From an uncultured Lachnospiraceae bacterium (GTDB lineage Bacteria; Bacillota; Clostridia; Lachnospirales; Lachnospiraceae), in contig CAJUTQ010000004.1 in the NCBI GenBank assembly GCA_910589265.1, positions 62,001 to 126,000 of the forward strand: a stretch of 64,000 bases of DNA, read 5' to 3'. This document shows positions 26,682-35,186 of the stretch, piece after piece; position 1 is the first letter of the stretch, and each line of letters begins with the position of its first letter. The notes under the pieces were generated by a model, which saw only the letters and a list, made by a program, of their open reading frames with translations, searched no databases and was not told the origin of the DNA. Both the position numbers and the translations under genes were made by a program.

Positions 26682-26878
26682 TAATCTTATGGAAACTCCT
26701 AATCCAATTTTTATAGAAATTAAATTATCATGAAAAATTTATTTCTTCTTTCATAAAAATAGAGGATTCTTGTTAATCATTGTAGAATTCTCTTTAGAAA
26801 TATATTAGAACTTTTTGTAGTAATCTTATGAATACAAACTCTGAGTAATCCATTGCTTTCGAAAGGACGGTACTTACT

Positions 26879-27724
26879 ATGTTACATTCATTCCATAAAA
26901 AATATAAATATTTATTTTTTCTCATGCCCAGTATAAGCGGCGTTACCCTTTTTGTCCTTATTCCTTTTATGCATGTAGTAAAACGCTCATTTCAGACAGC
27001 CATTACCAAAGAGTTTCATGGGTTGAAGAATTATATATCCGTCTTTCACAATCAGGCTTTCCACCTTGCTGTAAAAAACACAGCTCGGTTTACAGTTGTC
27101 TGTCTTCCAATTTTAATTCTTCTCTCTCTCTTTATTGCCATGGCCATGAGCCAATTAAAAGAGATCAAGCTCCTTAAGTCTGCCTTTTTGCTTCCCATGG
27201 CCGTTCCTGCTGCTACTCTTGTTCTTATTTGGAAAATACTTTTTTTTCAAGAGGGGATTTTTAACAGCAGCCTTCTGACTTTAGGATTAAAGCCTATTGC
27301 CTTTATGGACTCAGGTGCAGCCTTCTGGGTTCTAGTACTTAGCTATGTTTGGAAAAATATAGGATATACCATTGTCTTATGGCTGGCTGGCATTCTCCAA
27401 ATCTCCAATAGTATATTAGAGGCCGCTAAAGTGGATGGCTCTTCTCCCATGCAAACCTTCTTTTATATTATAATACCTAATTTAAAATCTACCTTGTATA
27501 TCATAACGATTCTTTCCTTCCTGAATTCTTTTAAAGTATTCAGAGAAGCTTATTTAGTAGCTGGAGCCTACCCCCATGAAAGCATCTATTTACTACAGCA
27601 TTTATTCAATAACTGGTTTACAAATTTGGAAGTAGATAAAATGTCTGCTTCTGCTGTCTGTATAGCTGTCATTTTATTTTGTATCATTTTTGCCCTGGAA
27701 ATATTGTATGAAAAAGATAAATAA
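26879..27724 (+). CDS. Sugar-type ABC transporter permease (MalF/UgpA-like)
   Basis: A 281-residue inner-membrane permease with about six transmembrane segments. The cytoplasmic coupling loop EAAKVDGSSPMQTFFYIIIP matches the EAA motif of carbohydrate uptake importers, so an MsmX/UgpC-type ATPase would be expected to energise it. No solute-binding protein or ATPase gene lies nearby. AAAGGACGG precedes the ATG. It is the first gene of a four-gene plus-strand operon (26879-31040) that continues with a second permease, a HlyD-like adaptor and a MacB-like protein, and is divergent from the c-di-GMP genes. Confidence 0.9.
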   Translation: MLHSFHKKYKYLFFLMPSISGVTLFVLIPFMHVVKRSFQTAITKEFHGLKNYISVFHNQAFHLAVKNTARFTVVCLPILILLSLFIAMAMSQLKEIKLLKSAFLLPMAVPAATLVLIWKILFFQEGIFNSSLLTLGLKPIAFMDSGAAFWVLVLSYVWKNIGYTIVLWLAGILQISNSILEAAKVDGSSPMQTFFYIIIPNLKSTLYIITILSFLNSFKVFREAYLVAGAYPHESIYLLQHLFNNWFTNLEVDKMSASAVCIAVILFCIIFALEILYEKDK

Positions 27725-27759
27725 ATCCCCTTGTTTGAAAGAAAGAGGTGATATCCTTT

Positions 27760-28599
27760 ATGCTGAAAAAACTAAGTTTACTCCTTTTATACTTGACTGC
27801 CTTCCTCATCTGCCTTCCTATTCTCCTTGTTCTCCTTGGATCCCTAAAGAGTACCCAGGAGTTAATGGGAAGTCTTTCTCCCATATTAGGAGATGCCAAT
27901 GGAATGGTAAACTGGTCTCCTTTCCCCCTTTATCCAACATTGAATCACTTTTATAAACTCCTCTTTTTTACTCCTTCTTTCTTTATTGTTTTTTGGAATT
28001 CCATGAAAATAGTATTCTGTATTTTGGCAGGCCAATTGTTTATCTCACTTCCTGCTGCCTGGGCCTTTGCCTGCTATTCCTTTCCTTTAAAAAAACCTTT
28101 ATTTACATTATATATTATTCTTATGCTTATGCCATTCCAAGTAACTATGCTGTCCAGCTATCTTGTTCTTGACGCCCTTCATATGCTGGATACCCACAGA
28201 GGAATTATTTTACCAGCTATTTTCTCTGCATATCCTGTTTTTATTATTTATAGAAGTTTTACTCAAATACCAAAAAGTTTATTAGAAGCTGCCAGAACAG
28301 ATGGAGCTGGAGAGTTCTACCTTTTTCTTCATATTGGCATCCCATCTGGCTCCTCAGGCATACTATCCGCCTTTGTCCTTGGTTTTTTGGAATACTGGAG
28401 TCTTATTGAGCCCCCCTTAGCCTTTTTAAAGGACAAATCTCTATGGCCCTTGTCCCTATATCTCCCAGAAATAAGTATAGAACAGGCAGGCATGGCTTTT
28501 ACTGCATCTGTCATAACCCTTGTCCCTGCCATTTTTGTTTTTATTATAGGGCAGGACTACTTAGAGCAAGGCATTATGTCATCTGCTGTTAAAGAATAA
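27760..28599 (+). CDS. Sugar-type ABC transporter permease (MalG-like)
   Basis: The second permease half. It has about six membrane segments and an EAA loop (EAARTDGAGEFYLFLHIGIP). ATG 27760 is preferred over the in-frame GTG 27748, because AGAGGTGAT, which includes that GTG, sits about 8 nt before the ATG. It follows the MalF-like gene by 35 nt. The heterodimer is typical of CUT1 importers, but genetic linkage to an adaptor/MacB-like pair is not. Confidence 0.9.
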   Translation: MLKKLSLLLLYLTAFLICLPILLVLLGSLKSTQELMGSLSPILGDANGMVNWSPFPLYPTLNHFYKLLFFTPSFFIVFWNSMKIVFCILAGQLFISLPAAWAFACYSFPLKKPLFTLYIILMLMPFQVTMLSSYLVLDALHMLDTHRGIILPAIFSAYPVFIIYRSFTQIPKSLLEAARTDGAGEFYLFLHIGIPSGSSGILSAFVLGFLEYWSLIEPPLAFLKDKSLWPLSLYLPEISIEQAGMAFTASVITLVPAIFVFIIGQDYLEQGIMSSAVKE

Positions 28600-28623
28600 T
28601 GATCCACAAGGAGAATATATGTT

Positions 28624-30207
28624 ATGAGAGAATATTTATTAACCCTGTCCCAACTATGGAAAGAAAAAAAAGTTTCTGTCCTTTTTTCAAAATTTCTTCT
28701 GTTTATGCTCCTTTGCACTATTTTATCCAGGGGCATCTATGCGCAGGGAATAGCCCAAGTGACAACAGTCTCTCCCAGAAAAATGTCTATTTCCCATAAA
28801 GTTCAATCTGATGGTTTCATCGAAAAAAAACAGGAGGCTTCCGTTAATATTCCTCCTGGAATCCCCATTGAATCGGTCTTTGTAAAACCAGGTCAAATGG
28901 TAGAAAAGAACACCCCCCTTTTTCAAATTGATATGGACGGCCTACAGGAAATGATAATCGAAGATTCCAATGAGATTGAGAAATTGACCTTACAAATCAA
29001 TGATATTGCTGCCAATCAGCAGTTTGAAGCCAAAAGAGACGCACAAAATGCCAAAAGGGCTGCTGAGGACTATGCCTTAGCTCAAGCATCTGGAAACCGG
29101 CAAATAGGGGAAGCTGCCTACGATTTACAAAAATCTCAGGAAGAACTAGGAAAGTGGAAGGACTTTGCATCTTATCTAGAAGACAACCTAGAACACGATC
29201 TCCAGAGGTCCGCTCTTGCCAGAGAGGTGGAACGACTGAAAGAAGAATTAAATATGCTAAATGATAGCTCCCGTTCTATAAGTGTTAATGTTATTGACAA
29301 AGAAGAACAAATCAGACAAAAAAAGATTGAAATCGAAAATGCATCTAAATCTTTTGATGATTATGTACGCAGTATGACCAATCAATTAGAAAAGAAATGG
29401 AAAGAAATAAAAGAAAATTTAGAAGAAGATTTCCATGCAAAAGAAAAGGCATATTACGACACTGGCGAAGCAGCTGCAAATAGTCTCCTTGAAGCAGGCA
29501 GAACAATCGAAGACGCTTCTATGCAAAAACCTTTTGACAGCACATTAAAAATATATCAACTAGACAGAGAAGAAAAGATAAGAAAACTAGCAAAATTACA
29601 AGAGATCCAGGCAATGGGAGGAACGATTACAAGTGATATCCTAGGTTTTGTGACACAGGTAACCATTACGCCTGGTGAACGCAGCAAAGACTCTGGCTGC
29701 ATTCTTCTTGCCCTTATGGAAGAAAGCCTTAGTTTCTGCGCTCCTATAACAAAAGAACAAAAAAAATATGTTGACATAGGAGATACAGCTCGCATACATT
29801 TTCATAACAACCGTCATACTCTTGAAAACCTAACCATTGAACGCATAGAAGAAGATACTGCAAATCCAGAAAATTATTTTTTATATACAAACGTTCCAGC
29901 CAAAAATCTTACTATTGGGCAAAATGGAAGCCTGGAAGTGGTAAAGCAAAGTGAAAGCTACCCCTACTGTGTTCCCTTGGGGACCCTTCATGGGGATGGA
30001 ATCAATCTATATGTACTTGTGCTGCATGAAAAAGAAACCATATTAGGAAAAGAATTATCTGTGGAAAGGAGAAATGTAAAAGTGATTGATAAAAACGAAA
30101 CTTATGCTGCCCTTAATGAAGGAAGTGTGACAGAACAGGAAAACATCATTCTTACTTCTACAAAACCTGTTACTGGAGGCGACATTGTACGCCTTTTTGA
30201 AGAATGA
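28624..30207 (+). CDS. HlyD/MacA-like membrane fusion (adaptor) protein
   Basis: 527 residues. One hydrophobic segment (about 19-38) anchors the N-terminus. A lipoyl-like half (VNIPPGIPIESVFVKPGQMV) precedes a long coiled coil (about 105-330, rich in Glu/Lys/Gln). The second lipoyl half (GGTITSDILGFVTQVTITPG) and a beta-barrel domain (YVDIGDTARIHFHNN) follow. This is the order of MacA/HlyD adaptors, which in Gram-positives work with MacB-type exporters such as YknXYZ. It overlaps the next gene by 4 nt (ATGA), implying joint translation with the MacB-like protein. Confidence 0.85.
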   Translation: MREYLLTLSQLWKEKKVSVLFSKFLLFMLLCTILSRGIYAQGIAQVTTVSPRKMSISHKVQSDGFIEKKQEASVNIPPGIPIESVFVKPGQMVEKNTPLFQIDMDGLQEMIIEDSNEIEKLTLQINDIAANQQFEAKRDAQNAKRAAEDYALAQASGNRQIGEAAYDLQKSQEELGKWKDFASYLEDNLEHDLQRSALAREVERLKEELNMLNDSSRSISVNVIDKEEQIRQKKIEIENASKSFDDYVRSMTNQLEKKWKEIKENLEEDFHAKEKAYYDTGEAAANSLLEAGRTIEDASMQKPFDSTLKIYQLDREEKIRKLAKLQEIQAMGGTITSDILGFVTQVTITPGERSKDSGCILLALMEESLSFCAPITKEQKKYVDIGDTARIHFHNNRHTLENLTIERIEEDTANPENYFLYTNVPAKNLTIGQNGSLEVVKQSESYPYCVPLGTLHGDGINLYVLVLHEKETILGKELSVERRNVKVIDKNETYAALNEGSVTEQENIILTSTKPVTGGDIVRLFEE

Positions 30208-31040
30208 GGCCTCATCTGCATCTAGCCATTGGAGTAAGTGGATTGTTTCTTCTTTTCTTTTCCTTTATTTCTTTAGGCTGGACATGGAATAATGTTAAAA
30301 ACTATAAAGATGTACATATTATTCATCTCTCAAAGGAGGTGGCCCCCTCTCAAATATTCCATTCTTCTTATGTCCATGAAGAGAAAACCCTTGCTATTAC
30401 TCTATTTTCAGAAAAAAAAGGACAAATCATTTCTAACAGCTATTTTAACCGTTCTGTAGAAGTAAAAGCTATTTCCATTTTTGGAAGTTCCGCCCTTCTT
30501 TTTCCTGATTCTTATCCTTTAGAAAAAGAAGATTTAACTGGCTGCCTTATTGATACCCATACAGCCTGGGAATTATTTGGAGATATGAATATTATTGGGG
30601 CAACTATTGATTATAAAAATCAAACTTACGAAATACGAGGACTTTTGGACCATCCTGTACCTGTATTTTTGTATGAAGCGCCCTTGTCCTCTCCATCCTT
30701 GAAAGAAGAAGAGGAAAATATTTTATTTTCCCAAGTTGTTGCAAAAGCCCTTCACCCTGCAAATACAAAAGAAGTTGGGCAGATGCTTTGGAATCTCTAT
30801 AACTTAGAAGGAACGGAAAGCATTTTAAATTTTGGCCGAATACCCGATTTTAGTCTTTCTTGGAATGAACATAAAGCTGCTTTGTGGCATCTTATATTAA
30901 AAGAAAATAACTGTGTGGAAACCGTTTATTTAATATACTTAAGCCAGCAAATTTATTATTATAGTTTATTCCTTCTCGGGCTTTTTTTCTTTATTATATA
31001 CAGAAAAGAACTGTTAAAGCATACCCTTTTAGCTCTTTAA
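30204..31040 (+). CDS. MacB periplasmic-core-like protein with two membrane segments
   Basis: 278 residues: a transmembrane segment near residues 8-26, an extracytoplasmic domain, and a second segment at about 250-268. The core pattern (VKAISIFGSSALLFPD, then LIDTHTAWELFGDMNIIGAT, NQTYEIRGLL) resembles the MacB_PCD domain of FtsX-type permeases. Such permeases have four membrane segments and a separate ATPase; this one stops after the second segment. It could be a stripped-down partner of the adaptor encoded just upstream, to which it is fused by an ATGA overlap. The family assignment is an inference from fold-like motifs. Confidence 0.6.
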   Translation: MRPHLHLAIGVSGLFLLFFSFISLGWTWNNVKNYKDVHIIHLSKEVAPSQIFHSSYVHEEKTLAITLFSEKKGQIISNSYFNRSVEVKAISIFGSSALLFPDSYPLEKEDLTGCLIDTHTAWELFGDMNIIGATIDYKNQTYEIRGLLDHPVPVFLYEAPLSSPSLKEEEENILFSQVVAKALHPANTKEVGQMLWNLYNLEGTESILNFGRIPDFSLSWNEHKAALWHLILKENNCVETVYLIYLSQQIYYYSLFLLGLFFFIIYRKELLKHTLLAL

Positions 31041-31049
31041 ATTAAATCA

Positions 31050-31119
31050 AAAAAACAGCCTCTTTCAATTCAATATTTACTAATCGGATACCCTATATTG
31101 TCTTGAGATGCTGTTTTTT
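31050..31119. terminator. Terminator between convergent operons
   Basis: AAAAAACAGC / GCTGTTTTTT arms with further partial pairing (CAAT.. / ..ATTG) inside. The T run on the plus side ends the permease/adaptor operon; the complementary A/T arms can also end the vanW-like gene. Confidence 0.65.
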
Positions 31120-31193
31120 ATTTTCATTATTTATTTTATACTTTTCAATTTATGTGGCTCCTTCTTCTCTCTCCCCACCTCTTTTTCCTATGG

Positions 31194-32033
31194 TTACCTC
31201 TTTGGCATATAGCGGGAAGTTGCTATAAAGGTTGTGCTTACTTCCACTCCATTGAAATAAGTGGTCAAATAGCTGTCAGCACTACGAACGCCTGTCTTGT
31301 CAGACCAAAATTTATAACTGCGTCCTCCTAGTGACACTGGGCTTACATAGACATTCACTGTTAAATTGCTTCCTTCCACAGATGTCTGAATATAAACAGG
31401 CATGTTATAATTATTTAAAAATTTCAGATCCTTGCTTGTGCCCGCTATCGTTGCATCCATACCTAATGGAAGATATCCCACGGTCATGCTGTGGGGATGT
31501 CTTTCTGTTACTGTAACTCCTGCATTCATAAGGGCTGCGTATAAAGTGGAGGATACTTGGCATATTCCTCCCCCTGTTACAGAGACCACTTTGCCTCCTA
31601 CGTATGCTCCCCCTTTTTTATAACCATTAGCAGCTGTTCTTGGAAGAATTGTCTGGCTAAAAGACACTTCCTGTCCAGGAGCTATTACCATATTGTTAAT
31701 CCGATCTGCCGCCACCTGGATATTATTTATTCGATTAGAGGAGCTTCCTGAAAAACTTGTTGTATATGTACCTGCCAATGTATTATTGGAATATGCCTGG
31801 GTTAGAAGTGTGTTAGGATCAACTGCTTCTCCTAAAACTGGCACATTGCTTATTGGATCTTCTGGAAATGGCCTTGTAGCTCCAAATCCCTGGGCAGCAG
31901 CAGCTTCCATCGCTTGAAGAAAAACACTGGGATCTACCTGTTGGATTTCCCCTCCATGTATATTCGTTGAAGAAAACATAGCTATGGAAAAAAAGAGCGC
32001 CCCAAACTTTATGATTCCTATTCTTTTTTTCAT
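31194..32033 (-). CDS. VanW-family exported protein
   Basis: From ATG 32033 the protein has a signal peptide (about residues 1-27) and then the VanW-like domain: VAADRINNMVIAPGQEVSFS, GGGICQVSSTLY and ERHPHSMTVGY are the recognisable blocks. VanW-like domains are common in surface proteins of Firmicutes; the enzymatic role is unknown, though the conserved Cys and His suggest a catalytic site. An ATG at 32081 is in frame, but AGAAAGG at 32046-32052 lies 12 nt before 32033. It is monocistronic, with a promoter at 32180-32208. Confidence 0.88.
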   Translation of the reverse strand: MKKRIGIIKFGALFFSIAMFSSTNIHGGEIQQVDPSVFLQAMEAAAAQGFGATRPFPEDPISNVPVLGEAVDPNTLLTQAYSNNTLAGTYTTSFSGSSSNRINNIQVAADRINNMVIAPGQEVSFSQTILPRTAANGYKKGGAYVGGKVVSVTGGGICQVSSTLYAALMNAGVTVTERHPHSMTVGYLPLGMDATIAGTSKDLKFLNNYNMPVYIQTSVEGSNLTVNVYVSPVSLGGRSYKFWSDKTGVRSADSYLTTYFNGVEVSTTFIATSRYMPKR

Positions 32034-32040
32034 AAAAATT

Positions 32041-32052
32041 CCATGCCTTTCT
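32041..32052 (-). promoter_or_regulatory. Ribosome-binding leader AGAAAGGCATGG (copy 5)
   Basis: AGAAAGG is 12 nt before the ATG at 32033. The embedded ATG opens a four-codon frame ending in TGA that overlaps the real ATG. Confidence 0.6.
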
Positions 32053-32179
32053 ATTGCCTGCAATCCTTTGGATTTCAGCATACATTTTACTATTTCTTTG
32101 ATTTAAAGTGTATCCTTTGTCCTCCACAGTCTAAATAGGACATAATCCAAGGTCTATGGCATTTTTTTACACTTTATTT

Positions 32180-32208
32180 AATATACCACTGATTTGTCGA
32201 AAAAGCAA
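32180..32208 (-). promoter_or_regulatory. Sigma-A-type promoter of the vanW-like gene
   Basis: Minus strand: TTGCTT, 17-nt spacer, TATATT with TG extension (TGGTATATT). Confidence 0.5.
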
Positions 32209-32210
32209 TA

Positions 32211-33608
32211 TTATTGCTCTAACTCCTTATCTCCTTTCTCCTGAATCACCAATTCTTTTCCAAGAAAATCTGGGAGTTCCAACCCTGCCTGCTCCCATAC
32301 ATCCTTCATAGGAGGAATTGCCTTCATCATTCCTGATAAAAAATGGGCAGTAGCTGTTTTTTCTTCTCCTTGATTCCCATAAGAATCCCATACGGTCACC
32401 TTATCAATTTTAATATTTTTAATCGCCTCTACTTGTATCTTTGTCAATTCTTCCAGCTTATCAGCAATCATGAGTTTTACTGCCGCATCAGGATTATTTC
32501 CCGCAGCCTCTACTAAGCTTTTGATTCCTTCTGCCTGTTGTTCTAATATTTCCTTTGCTCCCCTTGCCTCGGCTTCCATCTTTGCAAAAATTGCATCTGC
32601 CTCTCCCCTTGCCTTTCTTCTCATAACTTCCGCCTCTGCCTCTGCTCTGATTTCTGCTTGTTCCTTTTCTATCTCTGCTTTGACAATAACGTCTGCCTGC
32701 TGGGTCGCCTTTTCTAGCTGTGCTCGTATTTCTTCTGCTTCTTGCTGCGCAACATAGGCTTCCTGCTTTGCCTTTGCCGCCTGAACAGCCTCTGCCGCTG
32801 TGGCCAGACGAAGAGCCTCTGCCTCCTTTTCCCTCCTCTTTGCTTCTGACTGAGCTACTTCAATTTTCGCAGTATTTTCACCGTCAATAGCTCTTGCATC
32901 TGCTGCTGCCACTTGGATTCTCTGATCCCTATGTGCGTTTGCCTGTCCAATTTCTCCGTCCCTGTTTTTCTCAGCAACACTTTTCTTAGCGTCATTAATA
33001 GCCTTTGCTGCAGCTTCCTTTCCCAGAGCATCTATATAGCCAGATTCATCATTAATGTCTGTTATGTTCACATTAATTAAGCGAAGTCCGATTTTCTTTA
33101 ATTCAATTTCTACATTATTGGACACAGCCACTAAAAATTTATCTCTATCTGTATTGATCTCTTCAATATCCATAGTTGCTATGACAAGCCTTAACTGTCC
33201 AAAAATTATGTCCTTTGCCAACTCCTGAATCTCCGAGAGCTTCAGTCCTAAAAGCCTTTCTGCCGCATTTTGCATAATGCCTACCTCTGTAGAAATTCCC
33301 ACTGTAAAACGGGAAGGCACATCTATTCGAATATTCTGTTTAGACAATGCATTTTTTAAATCAACACTTATAGAAATGGGGGTTAAATCTAAATATTGAT
33401 ATGACTGGAGCACTGGTATAATAAATGCAGCTCCTCCATGGATACATTTTGCACTGCGGGACTGCCCGTTTTTGTCAGAACCTACTTTTCCATAAATGAC
33501 CAAAACTTTATCAGCAGGACATTTTCTGTAACGGGAAAGTACAACAATGAGGGTAGCCATTAAAATAACTACAATGCAGCATACAGCAACTAATACTTGA
33601 ATTTCCAT
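32211..33608 (-). CDS. floT: Flotillin-like SPFH membrane protein
   Basis: Scaffold of ordered membrane microdomains. The N-terminal hydrophobic anchor (about 5-25) is followed by the SPFH/PHB domain (about 30-200) and a long Ala/Glu/Lys-rich coiled coil (about 215-370) typical of flotillins. The KEAAAKAINDAKK stretch and repeated EAEA motifs fit YuaG/FloT. Length of 465 residues is close to the family norm. It lies downstream of an NfeD-like gene (58 nt), the standard yuaF-yuaG partnership. Probable control by the XRE regulator is described at the operators 34356-34370 and 34493-34507. Confidence 0.92.
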   Translation of the reverse strand: MEIQVLVAVCCIVVILMATLIVVLSRYRKCPADKVLVIYGKVGSDKNGQSRSAKCIHGGAAFIIPVLQSYQYLDLTPISISVDLKNALSKQNIRIDVPSRFTVGISTEVGIMQNAAERLLGLKLSEIQELAKDIIFGQLRLVIATMDIEEINTDRDKFLVAVSNNVEIELKKIGLRLINVNITDINDESGYIDALGKEAAAKAINDAKKSVAEKNRDGEIGQANAHRDQRIQVAAADARAIDGENTAKIEVAQSEAKRREKEAEALRLATAAEAVQAAKAKQEAYVAQQEAEEIRAQLEKATQQADVIVKAEIEKEQAEIRAEAEAEVMRRKARGEADAIFAKMEAEARGAKEILEQQAEGIKSLVEAAGNNPDAAVKLMIADKLEELTKIQVEAIKNIKIDKVTVWDSYGNQGEEKTATAHFLSGMMKAIPPMKDVWEQAGLELPDFLGKELVIQEKGDKELEQ

Positions 33609-33666
33609 CCTTTCACCAATTCCTTTCTAAAAGAATCATTACACCACTTTATATCATTCTATCAAT

Positions 33667-34335
33667 TTATTCCCTTTCTTCCTCCTTCTCCACTACAAGA
33701 ACATTTCCTATCATATCCACTACCCGGACATTAGAACCTGTCGAAATGCCCTCTTCTCCTTCTGATATGGCACTGCACTCCATATAGCTTCCTTGAATCT
33801 GAACCATAATCTTCCCTTCTCCCCCTCCCTTTCTTGGAATCGGAAGGTATACTCTGCCCATTTCTCCAATAGCATTTTTTAAATCGGTTGTCCCGTTCTC
33901 TGCCAGTTTAGCAGAAAGTTGAATAAGCTTTGCAACTGCAAGCATGGCTACCAGACCTAGAATAACTCCTAAAAAGATACTGGCCGCCTCTTCGCCTCCA
34001 GACTGAATAGCCGCTATAGATGACCAGCCAAATACTGTTAAAAATGCAACCATTCCTTGGAGAGTCAAAACTCTTAGAACTGCTCCGTCTCCGGCTCCTA
34101 TAGCTTCTGAAATATCGTGGGACAATTCTCCAATATCTGATGCATCTATAAAATCCATATCTGGTGTATCCAAATCCAGCCCTGAAGTATCGCTGAAATG
34201 AATTCCTTCTCCACCTTCCAATCCTCCAATGAAAGATAAAAAAGTCTGTATAACAAAAATAAGAGTTGCCGGTATTGCTATACAATAAAGTATTTTTAGC
34301 ACATGACTTAATCCATTCCACCAAACCTCCATCAT
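33667..34335 (-). CDS. NfeD-like membrane protein (YuaF-like)
   Basis: 222 residues with about four hydrophobic segments (15-37, 90-110, 115-130 and 130-145 as rough limits) and a C-terminal OB-fold of the NfeD type (GEMGRVYLPIPRKGGGEGKI, then GSNVRVVDMIGNVLVVE). NfeD proteins work with flotillin/SPFH partners, here the next gene downstream. An acidic extracytoplasmic loop, rich in Asp (about 45-75), is notable. It is the first gene of the operon, read from a perfect TTGACA-N17-TATAAT promoter with a candidate operator over the transcription start. Confidence 0.88.
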   Translation of the reverse strand: MMEVWWNGLSHVLKILYCIAIPATLIFVIQTFLSFIGGLEGGEGIHFSDTSGLDLDTPDMDFIDASDIGELSHDISEAIGAGDGAVLRVLTLQGMVAFLTVFGWSSIAAIQSGGEEAASIFLGVILGLVAMLAVAKLIQLSAKLAENGTTDLKNAIGEMGRVYLPIPRKGGGEGKIMVQIQGSYMECSAISEGEEGISTGSNVRVVDMIGNVLVVEKEEERE

Positions 34336-34355
34336 AACAAAGCCTCTCTTTCTAC

Positions 34356-34370
34356 GTAAATTTTATTTAC
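34356..34370. promoter_or_regulatory. Candidate operator GTAAAT-N3-ATTTAC, site 1
   Basis: A perfect palindrome covering the predicted start point of the nfeD-floT promoter, separated from its -10 box by AAAA. Same core and same spacing as site 2 at 34493-34507. Confidence 0.7.
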
Positions 34371-34374
34371 TTTT

Positions 34375-34403
34375 ATTATAATCAAACCCTTGTATAATGT
34401 CAA
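34375..34403 (-). promoter_or_regulatory. Consensus sigma-A promoter of nfeD-floT
   Basis: Minus strand: TTGACA, 17-nt spacer, TATAAT. Both hexamers are exact consensus. Confidence 0.8.
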
Positions 34404-34459
34404 TTATTTCCCTTAAATGGAGAAATAATTTTACTTTTTTTCTTAATTTCATTATATGA

Positions 34460-34488
34460 TTGTTATTTTATTATTTTTTTGTTAGAAT
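34460..34488 (+). promoter_or_regulatory. Sigma-A-type promoter of the XRE regulator
   Basis: TTGTTA, 17-nt spacer, TAGAAT, then AAAA and operator site 2. Confidence 0.55.
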
Positions 34489-34492
34489 AAAA

Positions 34493-34507
34493 GTAAATAT
34501 TATTTAC
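34493..34507. promoter_or_regulatory. Candidate operator GTAAAT-N3-ATTTAC, site 2
   Basis: The palindrome extends to 10-bp arms (34490-34499 and 34501-34510). It starts 4 nt after the -10 of the XRE gene, exactly the geometry seen at site 1. Centre-to-centre distance between the sites is 137 bp. Confidence 0.7.
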
Positions 34508-34527
34508 TTTGGAAGGGGATAACTATT

Positions 34528-35109
34528 ATGAATCCTTCTTTATTAGGAAAAAAAATAAAAGAAGCCAGGCTGGCAAAAAAAATGACCCAAAAGGAAGTCG
34601 TAGGAAATTTTATTACCCGTAATATGTTAAGCCAGATTGAAAGCGGGAATGCTATGCCCTCTTTAAAAACCTTAAAATATTTGTCCCAGGTTTTAGATCT
34701 CCCCGATCTTATTTTAAAAGAAGAAACTCTTCCTGCCTATACGCAGCTTCAAGATGCAAAAGAGCTCCTTCGAAAGAAGAACTATCAAGAACTTATTGAA
34801 AAATACTCCGCTTATCCCCAAGAGTTTAGAGACGAATTTCCAGCAATGTTAGCCTTGGCCTGTCTAGGTTTTGCAAAGCAGCTTATTACAGCTGGCCAAC
34901 TCCCTGACGCTGCTTCCCTATTAAAAAATGCTATTTTCTTTTCCTCAAAAGGCTTATACGCGAATTCATCTCTGAAAACAGAAAGCATTTTATTGCTTCA
35001 AGAAATAGCAGAGAAATTAGGGAGCTATTATCTCCAGCTCTCCGCCTCCCATCCCTTTTTTGAAGAAGGCAAAAATTCCCATAAAAATAAGGAAGAAAAT
35101 GAGTCATAG
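34528..35109 (+). CDS. XRE-family regulator with helical C-terminal domain
   Basis: An N-terminal helix-turn-helix (LGKKIKEARLAKKMTQKEV, then ITRNMLSQIESGNAMPSL, about residues 6-60) is joined to a TPR-like helical region (about 70-175) of the kind used for ligand or peptide sensing. GGAAGGGG lies upstream of the ATG. It is divergent from nfeD-floT, and matched palindromes overlap the start sites of both promoters, so I infer that it represses itself and the flotillin operon. The ligand is unknown. Confidence 0.85.
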   Translation: MNPSLLGKKIKEARLAKKMTQKEVVGNFITRNMLSQIESGNAMPSLKTLKYLSQVLDLPDLILKEETLPAYTQLQDAKELLRKKNYQELIEKYSAYPQEFRDEFPAMLALACLGFAKQLITAGQLPDAASLLKNAIFFSSKGLYANSSLKTESILLLQEIAEKLGSYYLQLSASHPFFEEGKNSHKNKEENES

Positions 35110-35115
35110 TTACTG

Positions 35116-35144
35116 TTGACTTTCATAGAATCCAAATTTATAAT
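35116..35144 (+). promoter_or_regulatory. Sigma-A-type promoter of the DeoR regulator
   Basis: TTGACT, 17-nt spacer, TATAAT, 42 nt before the ATG at 35187. It begins just after the XRE stop codon. Confidence 0.65.
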
Positions 35145-35186
35145 ATGCTTATTATCTTTTAAAAATAGCTGGAATGGAGGATTATT

